64,000 nt of DNA, taken from Paraphoma chrysanthemicola (taxonomy: Eukaryota > Ascomycota > Dothideomycetes > Pleosporales > Phaeosphaeriaceae). Numbering within the stretch: position 1 is the first letter of the stretch; each line of letters begins with the position of its first letter. The notes beneath the pieces were generated by a model. The model searched no databases and had not been told where the DNA came from. It saw only the letters and a list, made by a program, of their open reading frames with translations. The DNA is taken from contig JAGMWG010000008.1 in the NCBI GenBank assembly GCA_020744225.1, forward strand, positions 248,001 to 312,000, given 5' to 3'. Shown here piece by piece: positions 1 to 12,999 of the stretch. A program made the position numbers and the translations under genes.

Positions 1-3000
1 TGAGCGCTTGTTCCTCTTTGAGTTTACGAGCAACCTCGGCCTCGCGCTCCTCTTGTCGCTTCTTAGCCGCCTCCATTGCTGGTGGGACCATGGTCTTTAG
101 GATAGAGTTGATGACACGCTGGCTCTTCTCGATGGCAGCAGGTCCATAGAGTATCCTAGCCTCCTCTTGCCAACGTTGGCTGGTGGTTCCCTTGACAAAT
201 GCGATCGCTGAAATGGGGTCTTCACGCCCCGCACGCAAAAGATGATTATCGCGTGCGCGAGCCAAATCACGGCGAAACCCGGCATCAAACGGCGGCGGCA
301 GACCCAGGTGGCCCAAAGGCATGTTGTTGAAGGAAAGGTGCAACGCGCCTCCGGATTGATGCAGTGTTGGACCGCTACCTTGGCTCATCGCGTTTAGCAG
401 ATTGCTGATAAAAGACACCGGACTGTCTGCATTGTTGAAAACACGCGGCCCACGGCCCTCGATTGCATGAACCCAATCGCTCATACCCTCGTTGCGGACG
501 TCGTGTCCACGACCGGATGATCGTCCGCTGCGCTGAAGCAGAGGGTTGATACCGTCGTCTGTCACGCGAGGGTTTGCCCCGGGTCGGTGTGAACGGTAAG
601 CTGGGACCAGGATTCTGTCGCCAGGACCGGCGGGGAACATCCATGGGCTTAAACGATGGGTATGTCGACCAGCTGCTGGTGGCCCTGGCTCGTCCCAACC
701 ACCACCCCAGCCAAGCCCCATATCTGGCAAACCGTCTTCGTCGTCTTCAAGGCCCGGATCATAGTGAATGTCTTCCTCATCATAGTCTTCCTCCTCGTCC
801 TCATCTAGTGCATTTGTTAGAAACAGACAAGACCAAACTACAAATTACCCAATGCTTACCATCTTCTGCCATGTCATCCTCCATGAAATCATCAAGATCG
901 CCGCCACCCTGACGGATCTGTTCCAGCAGTTGATTGGGCGGGTCAAGGACAAAACCAAGAGCCCCTGGTGGCATGCTGCCCTCGCCGTTGACGCCCACTG
1001 CGAAATCGCCTTGGTCGTCACTCCAATCGTCCTCTTGATCATCAGCCAGGCTAGCATTTTCATCATCGCCGGTGATTTCCTCGAGCGCTTCCAGGGCTTC
1101 CAGAGCTGCGTCTTCGTCCATCTCATGCTCATCGTCGTCTTCATCCATGTCATCATCGTCCTCGTCCTCATCGTCTTCCTCATCGTCCTCATCGTCGTCG
1201 TCATCCATGGAGAGACCTTCAGAAGCTTCGCCATCATCGGGCATTTCCATCTCGATTTCAATTTCTCCTGGGAGACCCTCAATTGGACCCATATCATCAA
1301 TGTCCGCCTCCATCATATCTTCGTCTTCTGAAATTACTTCATCGGCGTCTCCAATATCGCCCTCATCGTACTCCATGTCATCGGCATACGGATCGTCGTA
1401 CAAGATCTCCTCGCCATCCTCATCGTCCGAGTCTTCGGACCCCGAGTTGTGCGGCAGCTCGAACATGCCCAAGGTCGAATTGCGGAAGAGATCCGGAGTC
1501 TCCTCGCGTTCGTTATCGACCAAATCATCGTCAGATGCTGTCGATATCTCGTACTCATCCACAGAATCTGGCGCTGACGAGGTGTCGTAGTGCATGCTCA
1601 GATCCATCGCCACGTAGGTCAGCCACTTTAATGGCTTCAGGATGTATTTGACGACGCGCTTAGCGTTGGGGAAATTGAGGTCTATGTCCGATATGGCAGT
1701 TGTCAGGATCGTGATGAAGTTCTTTTCATACATAATCTTGGCCATCTGCTTGAGATTTGGTGTCAGGTCTGCATTCTGCGTCAGCATCTCACCATTAGGA
1801 CGTTGCGATACCATCCGGGAGAAGATGTCGGAGATGTTGAGTAAGCGGGAGTACTTCATGTCCAATGACTCGTCCGAAGCACATGCATCCTTGAATGCTT
1901 TGAGGGCATGTTCAAGCACAAACTTGCGCACGAATAGCAGGTCTGGCTCGGTCTCGGCATATGGTGATACAATGGCTTCTGTCTTTGCCACGGCATACTC
2001 TCCAGTCTTGTTGCAAAGTGAGACAATGACATCAATTGCGGAGTTCGACGTTGCCAATTTCTTTCTGAATGCAAGGTCACCCTCATGATTCAAGGTGCCA
2101 ATAGGCACCAGGACGTTCAGTAGGTAGTTCAACACACCGGACCGTGGCTTAGAGGGGGTTGTCGTGTATGGGTCTGCCTTTCTCGAGAAGCTGATGAACT
2201 CGATCTTTGTACGATTATAGCTCTGGAGCAGCTCCGCAAGACACTTGAGGATAAAGCATCGGTAGATGTAGATGGGATTTGCATCGGCTTTGAAGACGGG
2301 CTTGTCCGTCTTGCTGGGCTCCGTTGTAGCACTACCAGCAATCGATGTGGCGTCAGCTCCGGGCTGGTCATTCTCTCGCGAATCTGATGGTTTCTCTGAT
2401 GGTTTCTCAGCTGACTTTGGCGCCTCGGGCGTGTCGTCAATCTCCTTGTACGCCAGAAGTTCGCAAAGCAGATAGTGAATGACACCGTCGGAATTCTCTA
2501 CAACCGGGACCTTCAGGTCTGAGGTCTTGGTACGCTCAAGGATGGGCTGTTTCGGTACCTCGGTCGTCTCTTTCGGCCGATCTTCCTCAGCTGAAATTGC
2601 CGACGGTCCCGGGGCCGTGACAGGCTCATCTGATGTTGTGTTCTCGTCTTTCTTCAGAACAAGCGTCTGTGGTCGCTGATTTGGATCGAATCGTGACAGC
2701 TGAAGCTTTTCATTCGTGATTTCCACGAATATCTCCGGTGCGCGAATGGCATGCGCATACATCTGACGAGTGTATCCGGTTGTGTCGGTCGTTCTACGAT
2801 CGCGCGACTCAAACATCTGCTGAATTTCTGTACGCATGACCTGCCGGATCATTGAGTCATCCTCGATCATGTGCCGAAGAACGATCATGAAGGCGCTCCG
2901 CAGGCCCTCGTTGGTAATGCCAGCAAGCTGCTTCACCATCAAGAACAATCTCTGGATATTGCGCTTCTCAGCGAGCCGCATGGCAATTTTGCGAGTGCGG

Positions 3001-6000
3001 GTAAGCATGACCAGTATTCGTGTTACCGACAAAGCCAGCAGCTCATCCTTATTGATACGTGGTAACATTTCCATAATGGCGTCGAAAAGCTGGTTCTTCT
3101 CCTCAAGATCGATGATGGGTTCAGGTAGCTGATCAGTGGAGATCTCTTCTGTGGAGTCCGGAGTGGGTGGAGTCCATGAAATTTGAGGCGGGAGCTGATC
3201 TTCGGCCAACAACCGCTCAATGATAAGCAAAACTTGGCCAATCCAGGGTGATGAGTCCTCGGGTGTCTGATCCGGGAAAATCTTGACAAACCCTAGAAGT
3301 GTTGAGAAGTTGTCCTTCAATTCCTCCACGATAACATCGTAGAACTCCTTTTCTTGAATCACGAGAGCTAATAAGTGCGCAGAAGCCGCAATCTTCTTGC
3401 TCTGGGAGCGGAAGTCATCCTCACTCTGGAGTGAAATGAGTGACTGAACCAGGGTCGTACCAATCTCCACTCGCATAGAGTTGGGGTCAGCAGCTTTCGA
3501 GACAGCTGCAGTGATAAGATCGGCCAGCTCGAAAGTGACATCGTCGTGAGAGTTGAGTATATCCAACGATCGATCAACCAGATTCTGGCGTAGTTCGGAG
3601 CGCTCCTGATCCAAGTCATCCATTGCAACACCTTCGGCTTTGTTTCCAGCACGCATCCTCTTCTGGTAAGCCAAAGCATCGTGCGGTGCGGGCATGGATG
3701 ATTCAGGTCGTGAATCAGGCACAGGTGTGTCCGAAGCGGGTTCTGTAGTGTCCTCCTCAACCTCAACATCCGCCATCTCCACGGACTGTGTATCGTGGAC
3801 GTCGGAGCCGTCGTCGTCGCGCGTATTTTCACTGGAGGAGACGCTGACACTGTCCGCAGGCTCCGGTACCACTACTTCAGCTCGGCTTGGAGATGCGGAG
3901 GGAGGGCCGCGAGCTTCCAGCTCGTAACGTGGTATTGGGTTCCTGGAGTCGTTCAACCGGGTCTGGTTCTGGCAATACTCTCGAGCCATGTTGTAATTGT
4001 CACAGCATCGATATAGTGCCTCTTCAGCCAGGTCCTCAGAAAAGCCCGCGTCCTTTAGACGCTGAATGTAGTCTGTGTTGCGAGGAGTCCAAGGTTTGAT
4101 GATGGGTTTGCTACGCTTCGGAATCTTGTCGGTCGTCTTCGGAGCACCATGTTCGCCGTCGCAATCGAGTACAGTCTTTAGGATGTTGATGGATGTCTTG
4201 ACAATCGAAGTGGTCGCTTTGTCCATGAGATCAGAGCTCCAGATCTTCTCCACCGGCTTGATCACCGCATAGCGTAGCTCAACAAGGAATTGTGCGGTTG
4301 AGAAGAAGTCTGCCCGTTCCCGATCTCGATCAGGTCGGGTTTGCATCGAGGAGGTTTGTTGCGATTCGCCAATGACCTTGAAGCTGACAATCTGAGCATA
4401 GAAGGCTAGAATAATCTTGATACCTCCAAGAGAGAGATTAAGCAGTCGCTGTGACTCTTCGTTGTTGTCATCGCCCGACTTCTTGGATATCTCTACTGCT
4501 GACTCGTAGAATTTGTTGAGGATGTCTGCAAGTACATTGAATCCGCCCAAGTTCCTGAAAGAGACAAGCAAGAGCGTCAAAGCTTGAGGTCGGTCCATAT
4601 TGGGGTCGATCATAAGCTGCGATAGCGAGGTGAGGGTTACGATCCAGTAAGCATAGCGATCTTCTACTAGCTCGACTTCTTGTAAGCCGCTATACTGTAA
4701 CTGATCAATGGTTGCCTGTGCGAGCTGATCTGCGACAACCGTTGCACACTGCCTTTGATACGTCTCGAGGCTGCGACGAAATAAGAGAAGCTTCCCAAGG
4801 GATTGGAAAAAGGGAGCGATCTCCGTAGGAATCTTGCTGAGGATGTTGCGGAGAGTTTGAGTGTTCTTGAACTGTGCGCTGTCCTGACTAGGAATCACAG
4901 CCTCGGTACTCGTCGCATCCACTGGCGCAGCAGGAACAGGCTGCGACCCTTCTACGGGGGTTGGTGTGGGTAGATCAGACTGTCTGTCACCATCTCCAAG
5001 GCGAAAGACGCTATCGGCCTCGATATTGCCGAACCCGGAGCTCTTGACTCTTGTCTCCTTTTCCCAGGCAGCCGGCATATTCCTCTGTAGCGATAGCTCT
5101 TCCCAGACACAGCTTCGATGTAGTCGTCCGAGGCTATCAACCAGACTTGCGTACATATCCCCAAGGTTGACCTGACTTGACACGCTGTGCGCTGAACGTG
5201 TACTATACATCTGAGTCTGAAAAGTGTAGGTCATTGCGCCAATGAGCGTCCACGCAGTCACCAAGGACTTGACATAGTCAGTTCCATTGTCTAGAACGTT
5301 ACTGTCCTTCACACCCTTGGCACTAGTGAAGGGCGCGAAGAACGACTCCTTGCCGCGGTGGTCGAGCAATGGCTCCAGACGTTTCAAAGCCTCTTGAGTT
5401 CGTTTTATCAGCGACGGGACAGCAATGTGAGGCTTCTGTTCTACAAGGACTTGAACTACACGACCGAATTCCTCAGTCATGGTGCGGTTCTCGGTGGACT
5501 TGGGATCTAGACAGGCAAGGCCTGAGATATCCAAAATAGACTCCACGCCATAAGCGTCGATGTATGCGGCGCACATGGCATGATTCGAAAAGAAGCCAGA
5601 TAGGAATCGGGTCAAGACGCGAAGGTATTGACCGGATGTTGGTCCTTTGGCTGAGTCTTCAGTCTCGGTAACCTGTTCAAGTGTGACTGGCCCGTCTGGT
5701 AGAGCGTTGGAAGCTTGGCCGTCCACGTCTTGCATCTCGACATCGACACCGGTGCTCTCGGGACCTTGGACGACGACGCGTCGTTGCAGGTGCGGTCCTT
5801 GAAGAGCGCGCCGACCACCAGCAACCACTACCTTACCATCTGCGTCTTCAGCCCAGAGCTTCGCGCCTACACCCTCCTGCTCTGCCTTGACGGTACACAA
5901 ATGCACGACACGCGCGATGAGCTCACTCAAACAAGACAGCACGCGAGCCTTCAGCGGTGGATGGTGACGGACCAACTCGTCAAAGGAATTGCCAATCATA

Positions 6001-8479
6001 GTCGGCATTTCGGTGTCTCCATCAAGTGCCTTGATATGGGCTGGGCTTTCAAAGATCTCGAAGAAACGCTTCAGAGCGTTTGACGATTGGAAAAGCTTCA
6101 TCCCTGACTCTGCCAGACAGATCGCACCAAACGCCGGGGGCAACGTAGATATGGCTTCGGCGACAGGTAGTATGCCCAAAGCAAGAGCAGCTCCTGGCTC
6201 TCTTGGCGGATAAGTTCGATTGATCGGTTTATCGACATCGTCGTTGGCCTCGTTGAGAGCTTCTGGCGACTCCGCCGCTGGCTCGCCAGCCACCGTCTCC
6301 AAGAAAGCCGCACTTAGGCCGGCTTCCGCAATGACCTGATAGCTCGTCGGTTCATTGTGTATGAACGCTGACAGGATAAGCACAGCCGTGCTCCAGACGG
6401 TTGAGCCGTAGGTGCGCGGATTCGAGAGCACAGTGCGCAAGCTGTTGAGGAGCTGGGCCGAATCAATGAGCGTTCGCATAAGACGGTCGTTGTTCGTGCC
6501 CGTATGACCCATCATGTGATTGAGGAATTTGAACAGCCATCGCAGAGACTGTTGATGGTAGAAAGGTACTACATAGTCTGTCAACTGCGTCTTGTACTTG
6601 TTCGGCATGCCTTTGTCCTCCTCCGCAAGTCTTTTTGCGATGTCAACCTCGTATTGCATCAGATCAGCAATAATCTCTAAGCCTTTTGCATTGACAAGGG
6701 TCTGAAAGGCATCTCGAAGGTTGTACACGAACGTGTCGAGGAAATTCAATATCTTTGGGTGGTTACGCTCGGCCTTTTCTGTTCGTAACTTGAGCGCCTC
6801 AACTAAGATTTCCAGCAGTCCTGCTGATACCATGCCTTCGCCGGTGCGCTGTTGAGTTCCTGGCAAGGTGTTGAGCAATGAAAAGAGAGCGTCCCGCCAC
6901 TGATCTTCCTCGAGATCGTCTTCGGTAACGGTGTCAGAACCAAGACCGGCAACGAGCTTGCGCACCAGATAGAATAGAACACCGTGATTAACATTGACAC
7001 TCAGAGCAGTGCAAATATCAGGTGACTTGGTCTTGTGCTTTGCCAACGCCTCCAGAGCATTGAGAATAAAAGTCTGGAGCTCGAGGCATACTCCGCGCTC
7101 CCCACTACCTGGTGGATGTACCAATTCTGAAAGCTGGTATGCAAGCTGCAGGCGGCGTGGTTCGTCAGCGTCTTGCTGTCCCAATTTGGCGTGGAAGTCC
7201 TTCTCCCCGTATACATAAGCCGAGTTGGCGATGGCAAGCAGACGCAGCGCCACAGCTTCGTCGCGGCCTTCGTTTCCCTTAGCGAGGAGCCTTGCGACTC
7301 TCACTTTGTGTAGGAATTCGTAGTGCATGGTGTCAGGCAGAGCAGCAAGACCTTGTTTGAGGAGCTCGTGCACGTCGCTCGACGAGACTGCGTCGGCAGA
7401 TAGCTCGAACGTTTTGGGCCCCAGCGCCTTGGCCCCTGGTAGTCCCGGTGTGAACGAGGGAGTTGTCGGAGAGTCTGTCGCGGGTGCAGGCTGAGACTGG
7501 CGTGGCGTCCGGTTCGGTCCCATGCTCGAGGTTCTCCGTACTGGAGTCGGTGTTGTAGGCACATCTGTCTGGATGGATTTACTGCTAGTCTCATCAGGTG
7601 TCGGCGTCTGCTCATAGTAAGAGATGACGACGCCGCCAAACTCCTGCTTCAGCGACACGTCTGGTAGGTGGTAGAGTCCAACAAGGTCGCTGGGGCTAAC
7701 TCGCTCCACGTCGTGGCGTCGCTCAGAAACAGCCTTGTCTTTTCCCTTGGCTGAAGGTGTTCCAAACAGAGGCGTTGCAGCTGTTGGGCCCTTGGAGAAT
7801 GGGGCAGACAGCTTCTGAATCTTGTCCAGGCTTATGTTGTAGTGGCTGGCGAGGAGGGAGGGGTGCAGGCCGTTTTGCCCAATTCGTGCGCGCGCGGCAT
7901 AGAAGCGCTGGGCCAGACGATGCCCTAGACGAAGGGTTGCCTTGAGCAGCGGGGTCGAGGTCGAGTTGAGTAGTTTGTCCAGGCGCTCGCTACTAGAGTA
8001 TAGGCTGCGATTGCCGCAATTCTCCAGAAGAGTCCGTGTGAAGTTGAGGATATTCTCGATCAGCAACCGGTCTCCATCCTGTAATACATGCAGGGAATCC
8101 AGGACGGCATCTGTGGTTGTCTGGTCTGAGCTTGAGCTCCCCTCCTCGGCATCGCCCTTGAGCAGCAGTCGGCGCTGGAAAGGCTGCGTCTGTGGACCAT
8201 CTGCCAAACCATATTCTTGGATGAACAGCTCCAATATATGGTCAAAGCGGTTCAGCACGGGGATCCAGTGGTATGCGTCACCGCGGGGAAACGGCCAGTG
8301 CTTGGGAAATGAGGCGAGGTGGCCGGGCAGCTGGTAAAGCGGGATTGATTCGGTGGCGCGCACGAAGTCGGCTATCATCGACGACTGCTGCTGTTAGTGA
8401 TGAGCTGGAAGGGTGCAGAGGGAGCGCAACGTACCAGAGTAGACTCGTGCCGTGATGTAGCCTGCTTCTTGATCTTCAT
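1..8479 (-). CDS. tom1: HECT-type E3 ubiquitin ligase, TOM1/HUWE1 family (C-terminus beyond left edge)
   Basis: Exons read on the minus strand are 8435-8479 (15 codons, start MKIKKQATSRHE), 860 to about 8384, and 1-804, running off the window. The first intron (8434 down to about 8385) has a GTACGT donor and CACTAAC branch site; the second (805-859) runs GTAAGC to CACTAG and rejoins in frame. The visible part is about 2,800 residues. The N-terminus (HWIPVLNRFDHILELF) and long helical repeats match the DUF908/DUF913 armadillo region of TOM1. A UBA-like segment (RLKDAGFSEDLAEEAL) lies near residue 1450. A very acidic Asp/Glu tract near residues 2390-2440 precedes a DUF4414-like region. The catalytic HECT domain should lie to the left of position 1. 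The family ubiquitinates nuclear and ribosome-related substrates and takes part in mRNA export; that is family knowledge, not visible here. Identity is strong; the exact acceptor of exon 2 (8384, 8387 or 8390) is uncertain. Confidence 0.93.
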
Positions 8480-9321
8480 GGTTGCGCCGGGCGCTCGGAA
8501 GGCGGGCCTTTCTCACATGCAGTCGTGCAAATGGGCGAGTCGTGGGAAGCGTCTCTGAGGAAGACGAATAGATGGCGTGTTAGGCTGCCCGCAGTGGTGA
8601 GAGTTTGCGGTAGAAGGCTGCAGCTGCCTTACTCGTCGAACCCGATTTACGTTGAAGATGCTCGAAGGGTGGCAGGTCGCAGGATTTGTCGTAAAGGTGA
8701 GTGAGGAGCTTCACGCGGTCTGTGGGATAGGCGTGGTGGGGTAAGGACTGTGGAAGGCGGCTGTGGAAGGAGCAGATGGGTGAGAGGCGCGGGCAAGTGC
8801 GGCGCTGTCGAAAGCCACGGTGCAGGCGTGGATTATGTACAGCGGACGGGATGCCGTATTAAGAGCGTAGGTAGCAGGTGCGCAGTTTAGGCACCTCTAT
8901 GTGTCAAGTGGGTGGTGGAGGTGAGGTTGTTGACGGAGCTCTGAGCTTAAGCACTTTCCAAGCACTGCAGTTTCCGCGATGATGGCAGTCGCGCACGGGC
9001 CACACGCCTACGCAGTCACGAAAGAGGCGCGTTTCGACAACACTCTCACAGTTCTTACTTCAACACATATTCTGCGCCGATGATGTCTATTTTCAGATGA
9101 GCTGGTAGCCTGTTGGAGCTAGGTGTTGCCTGGTGCCGAAAAAGACAACCACACATGATTTCTAAACCCCTTCACGGGCATAGACGAAGACCGCCTCTAT
9201 CGGTCCTCAGGACCTGCCATGGCGGAAAGACAATGATATTATACATCCTATAGCGACCGCACAATCCACGCTATTTGCTCGAGGCGAACGAGCTCGTGCC
9301 GCCCGTGGCGTTGCCAGGTCA
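8480..9321. promoter_or_regulatory. Intergenic, promoter of the TOM1-like gene
   Basis: No supported ORF. This holds the 5' region of the minus-strand ligase gene and the 3' flank of the minus-strand BLOC-1 gene. No clear TATA box, repeat or RNA gene was seen. Confidence 0.5.
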
Positions 9322-9693
9322 CTATCCACCTGTGCCACTCGCCGTCTCCTCTGCCTTCTTCCCATCCACCAATCTCACAGTCTCCTCCAGTACCAGCAGG
9401 TCTCTCTCGATCATCTCTGCCCAGTTCTGTATATCCCCAACCTCATTCAGCTTCTTCGTCCCGCCACTCAGCAGCTTCTCCCACTGCGCACTCTCTTTCG
9501 CAAGCGCCGCAGTCTGTTTGGCAAGCTCCTTCTCCTGCCTCGATATGGCTTCGGCGTTTGCGTGAAGGTCAGCGGTCCGCGTCCGCAGCTCATTGTCGAC
9601 TGATGCGCCAACGGACGCAAGTGATGCAGTGACGGCAGCGCGGGCTTCTGCTGTGCGGCGAGCTGCGTCGGAAGAGCTTGAGGGAGAAGACAT
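9322..9693 (-). CDS. BLOC-1 complex subunit 1 (BLOC1S1/GCN5L1-like)
   Basis: Single exon, 123 residues. The middle is one long coiled coil starting around residue 9 (RRTAEARAAV), followed by a QEKELAKQ-type helix and the family's signature LNEVGDIQNWAEMIERDL near residues 85-105, which matches the conserved C-terminal motif of BLOC1S1. The length fits the family (about 120-150). BLOC-1 subunits act in endosomal and lysosome-related trafficking; fungi keep a reduced BLOC-1. A Ser/Ala-rich N-terminal tail and Gly/Thr-rich C-terminal tail look disordered. The ATG at 9693 is the first in frame before the conserved part. Confidence 0.82.
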   Translation of the reverse strand: MSSPSSSSDAARRTAEARAAVTASLASVGASVDNELRTRTADLHANAEAISRQEKELAKQTAALAKESAQWEKLLSGGTKKLNEVGDIQNWAEMIERDLLVLEETVRLVDGKKAEETASGTGG

Positions 9694-10531
9694 TGCAGAC
9701 CTAACTTTGCGAGGATCAGCTTGAACAGATTGTTAGATCTTTTGGCGTACTTGGATACAGAGGGTAAGCACACAGGATGCTGAAGTATGGATGCCGACCG
9801 AGAGGTGCTCAAGCTCCACTTCACTCCACTTATAGCGCATGCGGGCTTGTGTACTACAGACTTCTGCATGTTCCTAGTCGGTTACCAAGCTCTCATATGA
9901 CTGGTGCGGAGACAACCAAGCATCTCTGAAGATGTAGCCAGCTCGCTGCATGATGGTGTAACGGAGGTTGATGTGAGTGGCCAGAATCGGACACGGCCAG
10001 AGCCCGGTTCGCGTTTTCTCTCACATGATGATACAACGTCCAACTCTTCTGCAGCAGGGATCTTAGACACGTGTACGACGGGGAGTTGATAAGCGCAGAA
10101 ACCCCGACCTAGCAAGCGACAACTACATGAAGGGCATTGAGTATCTTCGGCATTCCTATAGAACTTACTGAAAACTTATGCATCGAACCGCGAAACCTAG
10201 GTCTCGAGTCAAGATACATGCTCTAAGTGTCGCCCTTGATCTCAGGTCGTGGACGTGTTGATTTGAGGTGGTCATGCTGCTTGGATCAGTTCCGCACAGG
10301 GCTTCAGTGATGAAATGCCTCATATCGAACGACTCTGAATGCGAGGGCGATAAATCTCTGCGAGCTTCTAAGCCTTGAAAAAGACACCGAAAATAATATC
10401 TGAGAGGCGTTCACGCAAACAAAACATGATATATCGTTGCATGCCCACAGCGCGGGGCAGTTGGACCTCCAAAAGTGGCAGGATTTGCCGAGGTTCGTCG
10501 CCAGCACCTTCCCATCTCGCTGCGGGCTTCC
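9694..10531. other. Intergenic, no gene seen
   Basis: Only short ORFs without protein-like composition. Contains the promoter of the BLOC-1 gene and the 3' flank of the monooxygenase gene. Confidence 0.5.
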
Positions 10532-12318
10532 TTAAGCATCAACCTTGACCTGTTTTGCTCCTCCATGACTCAGCCGTTCTACATCGTCGCCATTCCTCTT
10601 CAAGGAGGTTTTCGCTGATGTAGCGGCGCTTCGCTCCCTCGTAATTGTCTGCTCGTATGTCTCGTACTTGTACTGAAATCCGGGATGATCGCTTCGCAGC
10701 CCTTTTTGCCCTTTCCCGTAGATTCTCTCTCGATATGTCAATGGGGTCGCGTCTTCCTGAACTGGATCATCTAACAATCCTCGCCGCCTCAACTCCGGTG
10801 CCAGCAGTTCGGATACATCCTCGAAGCTGCCAGGCGAGACCACATATGCGATGTTGAATCCGTCCACGTCCGCAATGTCCACCCACTGCTCGAAGATGTC
10901 GGCAACTTGTGCTGGCGATCCTTTGGGCATTGCTCCGCTTCCTCCAATTGCGACGAGTTTGCCAAGATTGCGAACGGTAAGAGGTGGGACATCGTCGCCA
11001 GAGTACTGCAGGTTGTAGGCAGAGCTCTGTGCAAGCTTCTGCCACTGACCTTTGGGAAGATCGTCTTCGGTCAGTAGATAATCCGGATCGAACTTTGACA
11101 CATCCACCCCAGATGACGCACACCACTGCGCCAGTCCGCCCTCTTCCGTGGCGTACTTCAGCGCTTCTTGGTGCTTTCGCTCGGCATCCTCTTCATCCTT
11201 CCCAATAATGGGTGTGATCATTGCGAAGATCTTGATAGACTGTGGATCACGTCCGGCTGCTGCCGCACCTTCTCTGATTGCTCTCACGCGTGGAGCAACG
11301 ACGTGAGGGGACAGTCCAGAAACAAATATAGCTTCTGCATGCGTGGAGCCGAACTTCATCCCCGCAGCTGATGTCCCGGCTTGGAAGAGTACGGGAGTCC
11401 TTTGTGGAGAGGGATCCACAAGAAAAGGCGCGTCTACGGACCACTTCCCCTCATGTTTAATTGTTCGAATTCGCGATGGATCAGCGTAGATGCGGTTTTC
11501 TGCGTCTTCCTTGAGTGCATCATTGGCCCAGGACCCTTCCCACAGCCTGAGAAATGTTAGTGTCGACGTTCAAGCCTCCTCCTCTAGTACGACGTACTTG
11601 TATAGAATCCGCAGATACTCGTCGGCATTCTCATACCGCTGGTCGTGCTCAACGTAAGGTAACCCAACCTTGTCACTAGTCAGGCCCATGCTCTACTGAT
11701 AACATAGCTCCAAATTGCTCACCGCCTTGGAAGCCGCTTGCTTCCAGCTCGTCACGATATTCCACCCAAAGCGACCACCAGTCAGATGATCCAGTGTCGC
11801 GAAACGCTTGGCAACCACATATGGCTGCTCGTATGATGTTGAGGTAGTGACTGCAAAGTTTAGGTGTTTGGTCACACTTGCCATGGCCGAGATAGGCTGC
11901 TTCATGTCAGTCTTGAGGGCGGCCGATAATCGCTGAAAAGCGCAAGCCCTGAGCACTCACAATTACTGGATCAGCCATTGGCCATTGTGCTCCCGTTCTA
12001 AAAGTGGGCGCCGTGCTGCCTTGAAGCCTTTGCGTATATTAAGCAGCTGTCTTTCCAACGTCATGAGGCGGATATCACCTACACGTCGTATGGTCCAAAG
12101 GTATCCGCTAAAAAGTATCCGACAAAACTTCCTTTCTCCAGTATCTTGGCCAAATCGGTCCAGTAGCTAAGGTCTCGCCGCTTGTCCTTACTTCGATCGC
12201 GCGGATTTGCCCATTGACCGAAGGCAAGGTGGCTCGGCGTGAACATATCGAAGGCATTCAAAAGAAGCTTCTTCTTCGGTCTCGCAGTACCATTCTCTTG
12301 CCGTGCTGCTCCCGCCAT
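10532..12318 (-). CDS. FMN-dependent luciferase-like monooxygenase (NtaA/SnaA/DszA family)
   Basis: Five exons on the minus strand: 12083-12318, 11961-12027, 11723-11896, 11598-11668 and 10532-11546. All four introns are 51-64 nt with GT-AG ends, and every junction keeps frame, giving 520 residues. The start (LLLNAFDMFTPSHL), the FLADTFGPYDV strand, GAQWPMADPV, the TGGRFGWNIVTS motif near residue 150 and LWEGSWANDA are hallmarks of nitrilotriacetate and alkanesulfonate-type flavin monooxygenases, which take FMNH2 from a separate reductase. The C-terminal 60 residues (RSDHPGFQYKYETYEQ and a basic, disordered tail) extend past the bacterial fold, as in other fungal members. The true substrate cannot be told from sequence. 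The gene is divergent from an anion permease, which suggests linked uptake and oxidation of a small organic anion. Confidence 0.88.
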
Positions 12319-12999
12319 GGTCGCTTTCGTCTTAGAAGGAAAGCCAAGAGGTTGACTTTCAGAGGTTGAGAGCTTTACAAGCGAGTGAGGCCGTCATCAA
12401 AAAAGTGTGATTACTGTCTTGTACTTATACTGTATGATGGAGTATGTTTGAGGATGCCATGGATGCAATCCGCTCGTCGTCCAAAAAGAGCAACTACGCG
12501 AGTAAGTCAAACACCTTCCTACACCACGGATTGACTACCAGATTTGCCTCTCTTCTACAATTCGCTTGCTACCATAAATACAAGCGGGAATAACAGCGTC
12601 TGAATTCTCGCTGAATGCAGCAAGGCGGGGCTCAATCTGACGCCGTTCAGGGTTGCGATGATGCAAGCTCGTTTGCAATTGCGCCATTCCATCCCACATG
12701 TACGAACTCTAACGCCCGCAACAACCACTTCCAACACCCTGGCACCAGTGTCGAGCGCTGAACTCCGATGTCGCCTCGCTAAAGCGGGTCGAAATCCCCG
12801 ATTTGCAATGCAGGCTATTCGAACGTCATGAGTGACTGTGGGGTTCGTTGTGATAACGACTCTTAGCCCTTCAACGTCGGATAACAGTGTCCGTCAAGCT
12901 GCATATGCACATCCGATGCCGTGGTAAAGGTACATAAGAAAGACGTTGTACCAGTGCATTGGAATTGGCTGATCTGCACTTCACTTCATCATTGCCAAT
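12319..12999. promoter_or_regulatory. Shared divergent promoter, monooxygenase and Dal5-type permease
   Basis: 681 nt between two start codons facing away from each other. It contains a TGATAA element near 12850, which fits the GATA-factor (nitrogen) consensus, and a GGATAA near 12880. These are too few to prove nitrogen control. No coding potential was seen. Confidence 0.45.

Noticed and set aside
1072..1590. Ser-rich plus-strand ORF
   Set aside because: Exact antisense of the Asp/Glu acidic tract of the TOM1-like gene; TCG/TCA runs are the complement of GAC/GAT codons.
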